From Devosia sp. 67-54 (lineage in GTDB: Bacteria; Pseudomonadota; Alphaproteobacteria; Rhizobiales; Devosiaceae): a DNA stretch of 64,000 nt. The stretch's first letter is position 1. Each line of letters starts with the position of its first letter. A program made the translations under genes and the position numbers. Positions 20,282 to 27,871 of the stretch are shown here, one piece after another. A model generated the notes under the pieces. The model was given only the letters and a program-made list of their open reading frames with translations, did not search any database and was not told the origin of the DNA. The stretch covers positions 1,054,001-1,118,000 of the forward strand of contig NZ_MKVA01000005.1 of NCBI RefSeq assembly GCF_001899075.1, given 5' to 3'.

Positions 20282-20304
20282 ATATACATTCAGACAATGT
20301 ATAT
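20282..20304 (+). promoter_or_regulatory. palindromic operator of the first VapBC-type module
   Basis: A perfect inverted repeat, ATATACATT (20282-20290) and AATGTATAT (20296-20304) with a five-base spacer CAGAC, ends 13 bases before the antitoxin ATG. The left arm contains a plausible -10 (TACATT) 16 bases after TTGGCG. Toxin-antitoxin complexes typically autorepress at exactly such sites. It also holds an alternative in-frame ATG (20297), which I reject as the start because the CGGAG ribosome-binding site lies after it. Confidence 0.7.
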
Positions 20305-20317
20305 CCGGAGCGATGAC

Positions 20318-20548
20318 ATGCGTGTCGCAAAGTGGGGCAACAGCCTGGCAATCCGACTTCCCTCGGGTGTGGTCGACGCGCTGGAGATCAAGGAGGGCGA
20401 CGAGATCGAGCTTCACGCTATTGACAGCCGGGAGTTCGACGTCGCCAAAAAGCCGACCCGGAACGAGCTGATCGCTCGCCTGCGCAAATATCGCGGCCTG
20501 TTGCCTGCGGACTTCAAATTCGACCGCGGCGAGGCCAATGAGCGCTGA
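20318..20548 (+). CDS. AbrB/MazE-type antitoxin (VapB-like)
   Basis: A 76-residue protein with a SpoVT/AbrB swapped-hairpin DNA-binding domain at its start: 'MRVAKWGNSLAIRLPSGVVD' then 'ALEIKEGDEIELHAI'. The C-terminal half ('PTRNELIARLRKYRGLLPAD') would bind and neutralise the toxin. Its last 11 bases overlap the toxin gene. It lies on the plus strand between two minus-strand housekeeping genes (recJ and glpX), with visibly lower GC than they have, suggesting acquisition. Confidence 0.9.
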   Translation: MRVAKWGNSLAIRLPSGVVDALEIKEGDEIELHAIDSREFDVAKKPTRNELIARLRKYRGLLPADFKFDRGEANER

Positions 20549-20933
20549 CTTCCTCGACAGCAACGTCGTTCTTTACCTCGCCTGGACAGATGAACAGAAG
20601 GCGCTCACCGTCGAGGATCTGCTGCGAGGTAAGCCGCTGATCAGCGCGCAGGTTCTCAACGAGGTCACCAACGTGCTGCTGAGGAAACGGCGGCTGGACT
20701 GGGCGGTCATCAACGGCTTTGTCGACGGGCTGCTGTCCGTAACAACGGTGCTGCCGATCGGCGAGCCCACCAATCGGAACGCCAGGACTCTGGCGGCGCG
20801 CTACGGCTTCGCGTGGTATGATGCGGTTATCATCGCGTCCGCCCTCGAAGGAAACTGCACACGCCTGTTCAGCGAAGATATGCAGCATGGCCAGCAGGTC
20901 GGTGAGCTGACGATCGTCAACCCCTTCCACTAA
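20538..20933 (+). CDS. PIN-domain ribonuclease toxin (VapC-like)
   Basis: A 131-residue PIN protein. The acidic metal ligands are visible: D7 in 'ADFLDSNVVLYL', E43 in 'SAQVLNEVTNVL', D95-type in 'YGFAWYDAVIIASAL' and D113-type in 'LFSEDMQHG'. VapC toxins are Mg-dependent RNases that cut specific tRNA or rRNA sites. The start overlaps the antitoxin end by 11 bases, so the two are co-translated. Confidence 0.9.
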   Translation: MSADFLDSNVVLYLAWTDEQKALTVEDLLRGKPLISAQVLNEVTNVLLRKRRLDWAVINGFVDGLLSVTTVLPIGEPTNRNARTLAARYGFAWYDAVIIASALEGNCTRLFSEDMQHGQQVGELTIVNPFH

Positions 20934-21032
20934 CCCTGGTGGCATCGAGGCCGAAGTGACGGCAAGCGGTCTGCAACGATGCTGCGGAAGCAGGAACAGC
21001 GGATCGTGGCCGGGTGCGCCACCCTCCATCCT

Positions 21033-22016
21033 TTACCGGTGATGTTCCGCCGTGATCCAGCGGACGGTCTGGCTCCAGGAGCGCATGACGACGGTGGCGG
21101 TGCGGACGGCGTTTTTCTTGTAGCGGACACCGCTCAGCAGGCTGCCGTCGGTGACGCCGGTGGCGGCGAACAGCACGTCGCCCGAGGCGAGCTCGTTGGT
21201 GGCATATTTGCGGTTGGGATCGGTGATGCCCATGCGGCGGGCGCGCTCGCGCTTTTCCTCGCTGTCGAGCATCAGCCGGCCCTGCATCTGGCCACCGATG
21301 CAGCGCAGCGCCGCCGCCGCCAGTACCCCCTCGGGCGCGCCGCCGGAGCCGATATAGATGTCGATGCCGGTGTCCTCGGTGTTCACGGCATGGATGATGC
21401 CGGCGATGTCGCCGTCGCTGATCAGCTTGATGGCGCAGCCGGTCGAGCGCAGTTCCTCGAGCAGCGCGCCGTGGCGCGGGCGGTCGAGCATGCAGGCGGT
21501 GATCTCGCTGACCGGCACGCCCTTGGCGCGGGCCAAAGATTCGATATTTTCGCGCGGGCTCATGTCGAGGTCTACGGTGCCGGCGGCGTAGCCGGAGCCG
21601 ATGGCGATCTTCTGCATGTAGACGTCCGGCGCGTTGAGCAGCCCGCCGCGCTCGGCCATGGCCAGCACGCAGATCGAGTCGGGCTGGTTCTTGGCGCAGA
21701 GCGTGGTGCCCTCGAGCGGATCGACGGCGATGTCGACCTGAGGGCCGTTCCTGCCGCCGACCTCCTCGCCGATGAACAGCATCGGTGCCTCGTCGCGCTC
21801 GCCCTCGCCGATGACGATGCGGCCATCGATGCGGACGTTGCCGAGCTCGTTGCGCATGGCTTCGACCGCGGCGTGGTCGGCCGCCTTCTCGTCGCCCTTG
21901 CCGCGCCAGCCGGCGGCCGCGATGGCGGCCCGCTCGGTGACGCGGACCAGCTCGAGGGTCAACGAGCGGTCGATGATGGCCGTGGCGGCGCCGGTCTCGG
22001 TCTGGGTCAGCTTCAC
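21033..22016 (-). CDS. glpX: fructose-1,6-bisphosphatase class II
   Basis: A 327-residue GlpX-type phosphatase of gluconeogenesis. The lithium-sensitive phosphatase signature is present: 'GEGERDEAPMLFIGEEVG' and 'DIAVDPLEGTTLCAKNQPDS'. 'YIGSGGAPEGVLAAAALRCI' is the substrate region. Length is typical. It follows hom on the same strand after an 80-base gap, the conserved alphaproteobacterial hom-glpX order. Confidence 0.95.
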   Translation of the reverse strand: MKLTQTETGAATAIIDRSLTLELVRVTERAAIAAAGWRGKGDEKAADHAAVEAMRNELGNVRIDGRIVIGEGERDEAPMLFIGEEVGGRNGPQVDIAVDPLEGTTLCAKNQPDSICVLAMAERGGLLNAPDVYMQKIAIGSGYAAGTVDLDMSPRENIESLARAKGVPVSEITACMLDRPRHGALLEELRSTGCAIKLISDGDIAGIIHAVNTEDTGIDIYIGSGGAPEGVLAAAALRCIGGQMQGRLMLDSEEKRERARRMGITDPNRKYATNELASGDVLFAATGVTDGSLLSGVRYKKNAVRTATVVMRSWSQTVRWITAEHHR

Positions 22017-22096
22017 GTCGGGCGTCCTCGGTTCAGTGCTGTCGATGTGCCGCCATTCCGCGCCGGCGAGCCGTCGCCGACTGTCCTCGACAGGCG

Positions 22097-23605
22097 CTAG
22101 AGACTCTCGATCCGGATGAGCTGCGGCTGGCCGACTATGAAGCCGTCGGCGGCGATCAGCGCAAGCGCTTCCCGCACGGACTGTTCCAAAGTCGAATGGG
22201 TCAGCAGCACGATGGTCCGGATGCTGGCGTCGGCGGGCCCGGCGTCGGTGACCCGCAGATCCGGCCGCTGGATGACGCTTTCGAGCGAAATGCCGGCGGC
22301 ACCCATGCGCGAGGCGATGGCGGCGAAGGCGCCGGGCACGTCGCGGGCGTTGAGGCGGATATAGTAGCCGCCCTCATGCGCCTTCATCGGCGCCTGCCGA
22401 TACGGTACCAGCTCCTGGCTCGGCACGCCCAGCGGCGGCACGCGGTTGCCGCGGGCGATATCTAGGATGTCCGAAAGCACCGACGAGGCGGTGGGCGGAC
22501 CGCCGGCGCCGGGGCCGGCGAGCAGCAGCTCGTGCACGTGGTCGGTCTCGAGCGCCACGGCGTTGAGCACGCCGTCGACGCCGGCGATGGCCGAGGATTT
22601 GGACACCAGCGTCGGATGGACGCGCTGCTCGATGCCTTCGGGCGAGCGCTGGGCGATGCCGAGCAGCTTGATCTTGTAGCCGAGGTCGCCGGCGACCTTG
22701 ATGTCGGCCTGGGTGATCGAGGTGATGCCTTCGACGAAGATCTCGTCGGGGGCGATCTCGCAGCCGAAGCAGAGCGAGCTCAGGATGGCGAGCTTGTGGG
22801 CGGTGTCGAAGCCGCCGACGTCGAAGGTCGGGTCGGCCTCGGCGTAACCCAGGCGCTGCGCGTCCTTGAGGCAATCGTCGAACGAGATGACCTCGTTGCC
22901 CATGCGGGTGAGGATGTAGTTGCAGGTGCCGTTCATAATCCCGTAGACGCGGGCGACACGGGCCGAGCCGAGGCCCTCGCGCAGCGTCTTGATGACGGGA
23001 ATGCCGCCGGCGACGGCCGCCTCGAAGCCAAGCTGGGCCGCGTTCTCCTCGGCCAGCCGCGCCAGCGCCACGCCGTGGCGGGCGAGGAGCGCCTTGTTGG
23101 CGGTGACCACTGGGCGGCCAATCTCGAGCGCCGCGCGCACGGCGGCGAGCGCCGGGCCGTCCTCGCCGCCGATCAGCTCGACGAACAGGTCGATGCCGTC
23201 GGATTTGGCGAGCGCCACCGGATCGTCGAACCAGGCGAGGCCGGAAATGTCGATGCCGCGGTCCTTGCTGCGGGACCGCGCGGCGACGGCGGTGACGACC
23301 ACCGAGCGGCCGAGCTTGCGGGTCAGCTCCTCGCCGTCCCGCTGCAGGATGCGCACCAGGGTGGCGCCGACATTGCCGAGGCCGGCGACGCCGATGCGCA
23401 GCGGCGGGGCGGGCGGGGCCTCGGCGGCGTCCTGCATGGCCTTGAGGATGCGCTGGCGGGTTTCCGAGCGCGGCTCCCGGCCCTCGCGCAAATCGAAGAC
23501 GAACAGCGGGTCGCCGGCGATCTGCCGGCCGAAGCGCGTCGGGGTCCAGCCGCGCGCGGCGATGAAGGATTCGATGGTGTCGCGGAAGGACTGGATATCG
23601 GACAT
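22097..23605 (-). CDS. hom: homoserine dehydrogenase with an N-terminal HTH-like extension
   Basis: A 502-residue protein. Residues about 70-500 are a complete homoserine dehydrogenase: NAD(P) loop 'IGVAGLGNVGATLV', 'VVTANKALLARHGVAL', 'YGIMNGTCNYILTRM', 'GYAEADPTFDVGGFDTAHKL', and a C-terminal ACT domain from about residue 420 for allosteric control. It reduces aspartate semialdehyde to homoserine for Met/Thr synthesis. Residues 1-60 ('IESFIAARGWTPTRFGRQIA', 'FVFDLREGREPRSETRQRIL') resemble a small helix-turn-helix family seen as separate proteins in alphaproteobacteria. Usual length is about 430-440. M57 would give a normal-sized protein, so dual or mistaken starts must be considered. Confidence 0.93.
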   Translation of the reverse strand: MSDIQSFRDTIESFIAARGWTPTRFGRQIAGDPLFVFDLREGREPRSETRQRILKAMQDAAEAPPAPPLRIGVAGLGNVGATLVRILQRDGEELTRKLGRSVVVTAVAARSRSKDRGIDISGLAWFDDPVALAKSDGIDLFVELIGGEDGPALAAVRAALEIGRPVVTANKALLARHGVALARLAEENAAQLGFEAAVAGGIPVIKTLREGLGSARVARVYGIMNGTCNYILTRMGNEVISFDDCLKDAQRLGYAEADPTFDVGGFDTAHKLAILSSLCFGCEIAPDEIFVEGITSITQADIKVAGDLGYKIKLLGIAQRSPEGIEQRVHPTLVSKSSAIAGVDGVLNAVALETDHVHELLLAGPGAGGPPTASSVLSDILDIARGNRVPPLGVPSQELVPYRQAPMKAHEGGYYIRLNARDVPGAFAAIASRMGAAGISLESVIQRPDLRVTDAGPADASIRTIVLLTHSTLEQSVREALALIAADGFIVGQPQLIRIESL

Positions 23606-23674
23606 GACGCGCTCCGGAATGCGCGAGCGTCATGCTAGGCATTTGCCTATTCGTCAATAGGATTGAAGCGATGT

Positions 23675-23689
23675 GATAGCATTGCTATC
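23675..23689 (+). promoter_or_regulatory. palindromic operator of the second VapBC-type module
   Basis: GATAGCA-T-TGCTATC is a perfect 7-1-7 palindrome 38 bases before the antitoxin ATG. It is followed by further imperfect symmetry in 'TTGATTGCATCGATATCAA' at 23690-23708. The site lies in the 122-base divergent space shared with hom, so binding here could also affect hom transcription. Confidence 0.6.
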
Positions 23690-23727
23690 TTTGATTGCAT
23701 CGATATCAATGCAGACAGGAGGCTCAA

Positions 23728-23982
23728 ATGGCTGCTTTGACGATCCGAAACATCGACGAGACGCTCAAGAGAGAGCTGCGCAAGCGGGCCGCTGCCAATG
23801 ATCGGTCTATGGAGGAAGAAGCGCGAACGATCCTCCGAAAGGCGCTCTCGAGACCAACCGCCGCCGATAAAGGCCTAGGGACCGCGATACGCAAGCTGGT
23901 GGAGGAGCATGGCGGCGGCTTCGAACTCGATCTGCCCCCGCGCGGACCGGCGAGGCCTCTGCCTGATGTCTTCGACGAATGA
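23728..23982 (+). CDS. FitA-type ribbon-helix-helix antitoxin (VapB-like)
   Basis: An 84-residue protein. The N-terminal 'AALTIRNIDETLKRELRKRA' with 'NDRSMEEEARTILRKAL' is the Arc/FitA ribbon-helix-helix DNA-binding domain. The proline-rich C-terminus ('FELDLPPRGPARPLPDVFDE') is the toxin-wrapping tail. AGGAGG stands six bases before the ATG. The stop overlaps the toxin ATG (ATGA). It lies on the plus strand between minus-strand hom and alaC, with lower GC than either. Confidence 0.92.
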   Translation: MAALTIRNIDETLKRELRKRAAANDRSMEEEARTILRKALSRPTAADKGLGTAIRKLVEEHGGGFELDLPPRGPARPLPDVFDE

Positions 23983-24392
23983 TCATCGTCGATACCAACG
24001 TGCTCGGCGAGCTCGTGCGGCCACACCCGAATGCAGATGTCATTGCCTGGATGGACCGGCAGGCGGCGAGCGAACTGGTGACGACGGCGATCACCGTTGC
24101 CGAGATGGAATTGGGCATCGCAAAAATGGCCGAAGGCAAGCGCAGAACCCAACTTGTCGCGCTCAATGCCGCCATCCTCGGGCGGCTGGCAGCTGTCCTG
24201 CCGTTTTCCGCGGACGAGGCAGTGAGCTACGCTTATGTCGTGAACAAGCGCCAGCGGCTCGGGCGCCGGATCGAACCACTCGATGCCCAAATCGCGGCGA
24301 TCGCCCTGTCGCATAAGGCGGTCGTCGCCACGAGAAACACCAAGGACTTCGACGACACCGGCCTCGACCTCATCAACCCCTGGGAAGCCTGA
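23979..24392 (+). CDS. PIN-domain ribonuclease toxin (FitB/VapC-like)
   Basis: A 137-residue PIN protein of the FitB subgroup. The start is 'MIIVDTNVLGELVRPHP' (D5), E42-region 'TTAITVAEMELGIAKM' follows, then 'PLDAQIAAIALSHKAVVATR' and 'NTKDFDDTGLDLINPW', giving the conserved acidic set and the TRNxxDF motif. The stop is immediately adjacent to the end of alaC on the other strand (24392/24393). Confidence 0.93.
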   Translation: MIIVDTNVLGELVRPHPNADVIAWMDRQAASELVTTAITVAEMELGIAKMAEGKRRTQLVALNAAILGRLAAVLPFSADEAVSYAYVVNKRQRLGRRIEPLDAQIAAIALSHKAVVATRNTKDFDDTGLDLINPWEA

Positions 24393-25613
24393 CTACTTCG
24401 CGCTGGCGAGTTGCACCACGTTGCCCTGCCCGGCCTGGTGGCCGCTCAGGAACTTCTTGATGGTGCGGGCGGCCTGGCGGATGCGCTGCTCGTTTTCGAC
24501 GAGGGCGAGGCGGACATACTGGTCGCCATATTCGCCGAAGCCGACACCGGGGGCGACGGCAACGCCGGTCTCCTGGATCAGCAACTTGGCGAATTCCAGC
24601 GAGCCCAGATGCGCATACTGGTCCGGAATGGGCGACCAGATGAACATGGTCGCCTTGGGCGACGGCAGGCGCCAGCCGGCGCGGGCGAAGCTCTCGACCA
24701 TGACGTCGCGGCGCGCCTGGTAGATGTCGCGGACTTCGGCGATGACTGAATCGTCGCCGTTGAGCGCCGCCGCGGCAGCCACCTGGATGGGGGTGAAGGC
24801 GCCATAGTCGAGATACGACTTCACCCGGGCCAGCGCCGCGATCAGCCGCTCGTTGCCGACGGCGAAGCCGACGCGCCAGCCGGGCATCGAATAGGTCTTG
24901 GACATCGAGGTGAACTCGACGGAAATGTCCATGGCGCCCGGCACTTCGAGCACCGAGGGCGGCACCTCGCCGTCAAAATAGATCTCGGAATAAGCGAGGT
25001 CGCTGAGGATGAAGATGCTGTGCGCCTTACAATAGGCCACGACCTCCTTGTAGAAATCGAGCGTCGCCGTATAGGCCGTCGGATTGCTGGGATAGTTCAG
25101 CACCAGCGCGATCGGCTTGGGGATGGAGTGGCGGACGCCGCGATCCAGCGCGCGCATGAAATCCTCGCCCGGCTCGGCCGGCATCGAGCGCACCACGCCG
25201 CCCGACATGATGAAGCCGAAGGAATGGATCGGGTAGGTCGGGTTGGGCACCAGCACCACGTCGCCCGGCGCGGTGATGGCCGACGCCATGTTGGCGAAGC
25301 CTTCCTTGGAGCCGAGGGTGGCGACGACCTGGGTGTCGGGGTTGAGCTTCACGCCGAAGCGGCGGCCGTAATAGCTCGCCTGCGCCTTGCGCAGCCCGGG
25401 AATACCGCGCGAGGTCGAATAGCGGTGGGTGCGCGGGTCCTTCACCGTCTCCTGCAGCTTTTCGACGATGTGTGCCGGCGTCGGCATGTCGGGATTGCCC
25501 ATGCCGAGGTCGATGACGTCGACGCCGTTGGCGCGGGCCTTGGCCTTGATCGGATCGATGTGCGCAAAGACGTAAGGCGGCAGGCGGCGGATGCGGTGGA
25601 AATCGTCGTTCAT
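24393..25613 (-). CDS. alaC: class I/II aminotransferase (AlaC-like)
   Basis: A 406-residue PLP enzyme very like E. coli AlaC (glutamate-pyruvate aminotransferase): 'RIRRLPPYVFAHIDPIKAKA', 'DLGMGNPDMPTPAHIVEKLQ', 'THRYSTSRGIPGLRKAQASY', and the PLP lysine in 'FTSMSKTYSMPGWRVGFAVG'. The family is often annotated as LL-diaminopimelate aminotransferase in alphaproteobacteria. The frame extends to 25670, but ATG 25613 is preceded by GAGGA at six bases and fits the family. It normally precedes hom; here the second toxin-antitoxin pair separates them. Confidence 0.88.
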   Translation of the reverse strand: MNDDFHRIRRLPPYVFAHIDPIKAKARANGVDVIDLGMGNPDMPTPAHIVEKLQETVKDPRTHRYSTSRGIPGLRKAQASYYGRRFGVKLNPDTQVVATLGSKEGFANMASAITAPGDVVLVPNPTYPIHSFGFIMSGGVVRSMPAEPGEDFMRALDRGVRHSIPKPIALVLNYPSNPTAYTATLDFYKEVVAYCKAHSIFILSDLAYSEIYFDGEVPPSVLEVPGAMDISVEFTSMSKTYSMPGWRVGFAVGNERLIAALARVKSYLDYGAFTPIQVAAAAALNGDDSVIAEVRDIYQARRDVMVESFARAGWRLPSPKATMFIWSPIPDQYAHLGSLEFAKLLIQETGVAVAPGVGFGEYGDQYVRLALVENEQRIRQAARTIKKFLSGHQAGQGNVVQLASAK

Positions 25614-25889
25614 GGGATCCTCGCGGGAGGTGCGATGGCTGCGGCGCGTCGGCGCACTGTCGGCAGGCATTATCGCGGAATTATGGTTTGGGCCCGGTTA
25701 AGCCCGGCTCGGTCGGTTCCGCTCTCTCCAGTCGCCCGGCGACCCGTGGAGAGAGCTAGCGAGCGGGGGCGGCCGCTGCCGGCGCGGCAGTCGTCACCCA
25801 AATCAGCCGGATGTACTTCCGAAGGACCATGCTTCGCTCATACGGAGGCATGATGCGATTGTCCAGCCGGGGTGGCTGGCGCCCTGCCC

Positions 25890-26528
25890 TCATTTGCGAT
25901 GGGCGAGGCGGTAGCTAAAGAGGGTGGCGACGAGGATGGGGACGATCACGCCGATGGCGGTGGCGGTCAGCAGGATCGCGGGCTGGCCGGAGAGCAGCGC
26001 GGTGCAGGCCATCAGCAGGCCGCCGAGCAGCATCAGCCAGCCGCCGAGGCGGTTGGTGGCCTGCCAGTTGGCGGCGTCGGCGAGGGTCCAGGGCAGGCGA
26101 ATGCCGACCACGCCGTTGGGCTGGGTCTTGGGCATGATGTTGCCAAGGACGACGAACACGACCCCGAGCGCCAAGACGACGATGCGGACCATGTCGACGG
26201 CGATGCCGACGCCGATCATCACGATGGCCGTCTGCACCACGACAAACAGGCCGAGCAGCACCGACATGGCGGTCGTCAGCGCCTGACGCCCGCCTGCCGC
26301 CGCGGCGCTGCGGCGGACCCAGACCAGCAGCCCCAGCACCAGCACGGCGATGGCCGGCAACAGCAGCAGGGCGAGATCACGCGGCAGGAAGCCGTCGGCC
26401 GCGCCGGTCACGCCCCAATGCACCGGCAGGTCGACGCCGGCCGGCACCAACACGAAGCCGGCGATGCTGGCGACGGCCAGCGCCACGGCAAGGACGAGGT
26501 TGAACGGCGTTGCGACGGGATGGGTCAT
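25890..26528 (-). CDS. SdpI family membrane protein (DUF1648 + SdpI domains)
   Basis: A 212-residue protein with about six transmembrane helices. The N-terminal DUF1648 signature 'GVDLPVHWGVTGAADGFLPR' is in the first periplasmic loop. The C-terminal SdpI domain has 'GNIMPKTQPNGVVGIRLPWT' and 'WQATNRLGGWLMLLGGLLM'. In Bacillus, SdpI gives immunity to the SDP killing factor and signals with SdpR; elsewhere its role is open. Co-transcribed with the ArsR-type regulator upstream (ATGA overlap). Confidence 0.88.
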   Translation of the reverse strand: MTHPVATPFNLVLAVALAVASIAGFVLVPAGVDLPVHWGVTGAADGFLPRDLALLLLPAIAVLVLGLLVWVRRSAAAAGGRQALTTAMSVLLGLFVVVQTAIVMIGVGIAVDMVRIVVLALGVVFVVLGNIMPKTQPNGVVGIRLPWTLADAANWQATNRLGGWLMLLGGLLMACTALLSGQPAILLTATAIGVIVPILVATLFSYRLAHRK

Positions 26529-26794
26529 TGGTCACGCTCCCTGAAGGCGAGGAGGCCCGACAGCGCTTCCTCGAGGATGGACATGTTGAGGTGATAGACG
26601 AGGGTGGTGCCCTGCCGTTCCACCACCACCAGCCCGGCGTCGCGGAGCTTGGCGAAGTGGGCCGAGAGCGTCGGCTTGCTGAGCGGAAAATGGCCGGCCA
26701 ATTCGCCGGCGCTCATCGGCCGCTGCCGCAGCAGCGCCAGGACCTGCCGCCGCACCGGATGGGCAAGGGCTTCGAAGACGGCGTTGATCGGCAT
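26525..26794 (-). CDS. ArsR/SdpR family transcriptional regulator
   Basis: An 89-residue winged-helix protein: 'VFEALAHPVRRQVLALLRQR', then 'MSAGELAGHFPLSKPTLSAH' (recognition helix) and 'AGLVVVERQGTTLVYHL' (wing). There are no cysteine metal ligands, so it is an SdpR-type autorepressor, not a metal sensor. It overlaps SdpI by four bases. An inverted repeat 30 bases upstream is the likely operator. Confidence 0.9.
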   Translation of the reverse strand: MPINAVFEALAHPVRRQVLALLRQRPMSAGELAGHFPLSKPTLSAHFAKLRDAGLVVVERQGTTLVYHLNMSILEEALSGLLAFRERDQ

Positions 26795-26823
26795 GGGCAG
26801 AGCTTCTTTCGTCGCTCTGCTAA

Positions 26824-26839
26824 TTAGTCAATCTACTAA
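26824..26839 (-). promoter_or_regulatory. inverted repeat upstream of sdpR-like gene
   Basis: TTAGT (26824-26828) and ACTAA (26835-26839) separated by six bases, in an AT-rich patch between the DUF1648 gene and the ArsR-type gene. Size and position fit an SdpR/ArsR operator. Confidence 0.5.
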
Positions 26840-26854
26840 ATATCGTCAAGCTGC

Positions 26855-27208
26855 CTAATGGGCCTGGAAGAACGGCAGCGCCACGCCGGCGCCGAGCAGC
26901 ACGATCACCAATTGCAGCAGCAGGAACAGGGTGGTGAGGCCGGGCAGGATCAGCCGCAGGGCGGCCGCGGCGCCGGCCCCGCGCCCGGCATTGCCGAAAC
27001 GGCTGATGACCGCGACGACCAGCCAGACGGCGGCGGTAGCGATCGGCATCTGGAGGAGGGCGAGATTGCGCGGCAGGGTGGCGTCGACATGGCCGTCGAG
27101 CCCCCAATGCACCGGCAGCGGCTTGCCGTCGGGGATCAGCAGGACACCGGCGATGGTGGCGACGACCAGCACCGCGAGCAGGACGAGATTGACGGGGTTG
27201 CGCAGCAT
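26855..27208 (-). CDS. DUF1648 membrane protein (SdpI N-terminal domain only)
   Basis: A 117-residue protein with three to four hydrophobic helices and the DUF1648 loop 'GKPLPVHWGLDGHVDATLPR'. It closely resembles the first half of the SdpI protein encoded 330 bases further on (both have NLVLxxxLxVATIAG and LPVHWG), but has no SdpI C-terminal domain. It is probably a shortened paralogue. Its ATG shares a base with the stop of a 33-codon frame upstream. Confidence 0.8.
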   Translation of the reverse strand: MLRNPVNLVLLAVLVVATIAGVLLIPDGKPLPVHWGLDGHVDATLPRNLALLQMPIATAAVWLVVAVISRFGNAGRGAGAAAALRLILPGLTTLFLLLQLVIVLLGAGVALPFFQAH

Positions 27209-27309
27209 CAGGCGGTCACGGGCGGCAGGAAGGCGCTGTCGGAAACGCCGAACAGGCTGAAGATCCGCTCGGACCCGGGCGTGGAGACGACGGCACGATC
27301 GAAGGGCAT
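27208..27309 (-). CDS. possible 33-residue coupled small frame before the DUF1648 gene
   Basis: A short frame 'MPFDRAVVSTPG...' ends in 'AFLPPVTA' with its TGA sharing the A with the DUF1648 ATG (TGATG). GGAGCC is a possible ribosome-binding site seven bases before its ATG. It lies between the rpsI terminator and the DUF1648 gene. It could be a translated leader that couples initiation of the next gene. No family is recognised, and it may be chance. Confidence 0.3.
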   Translation of the reverse strand: MPFDRAVVSTPGSERIFSLFGVSDSAFLPPVTA

Positions 27310-27336
27310 GGCAGGCTCCGATGCTGGTCTCGCCGG

Positions 27337-27370
27337 CGCAAACAAAAAGGCCGGGAGTGCTCCCGGCCTT
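27337..27370 (-). terminator. rho-independent terminator of rplM-rpsI
   Basis: A perfect 11-bp stem AAGGCCGGGAG / CTCCCGGCCTT with a two-base loop (27347-27370) is followed on the minus strand by a T-rich run. It starts 19 bases after the rpsI stop. Confidence 0.9.
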
Positions 27371-27388
27371 GTAGCATCGATCCGAAGC

Positions 27389-27871
27389 TCAGCGCTTGGA
27401 GAACTGGAAGGAGCGGCGGGCCTTGGCCTTGCCGTACTTCTTGCGCTCGACGACGCGGCTGTCGCGAGTGAGGAAACCGCCCTTCTTGAGCACGGCGCGC
27501 AGCTCGGGCTCGTAGTGGGTGAGCGCCTGGCTGATGCCGTGGCGCACGGCGCCGGCCTGGCCGGAGAGGCCGCCACCGGAGACGGTCGCGACCACGTCGT
27601 ACTGGTCCTTGCGGGCCGCGGCGACGATCGGCTGCTGCAGGATCATCTGCAGCACCGGGCGGGCGAAGAACAGGTTGAAGTCCTTGCCGTTGACGGTGAT
27701 CTTGCCGTTGCCGGGCTTCACCCACACGCGGGCGATGGCGTTCTTGCGCTTGCCGGTGGCGTAGGCGCGGCCTTCCTTGTCGAGCTTCTGCACGTGCACG
27801 GGGGCGGCCGGCTGGGCGCTGGCGGCCGAGGTGGTGCCGAGGTCTTCGAGCGAATTGATGGTCTCGGCCAT
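27389..27871 (-). CDS. rpsI: 30S ribosomal protein S9
   Basis: A 160-residue S9. The first 35 residues are a variable N-terminal extension; the core '[20 protein letters not shown]' and the C-terminus '[17 protein letters not shown]', whose last residues contact tRNA in the P site, are intact. It overlaps the rplM stop by one base (TAATG), the universal L13-S9 pair. Confidence 0.97.
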   Translation of the reverse strand: MAETINSLEDLGTTSAASAQPAAPVHVQKLDKEGRAYATGKRKNAIARVWVKPGNGKITVNGKDFNLFFARPVLQMILQQPIVAAARKDQYDVVATVSGGGLSGQAGAVRHGISQALTHYEPELRAVLKKGGFLTRDSRVVERKKYGKAKARRSFQFSKR

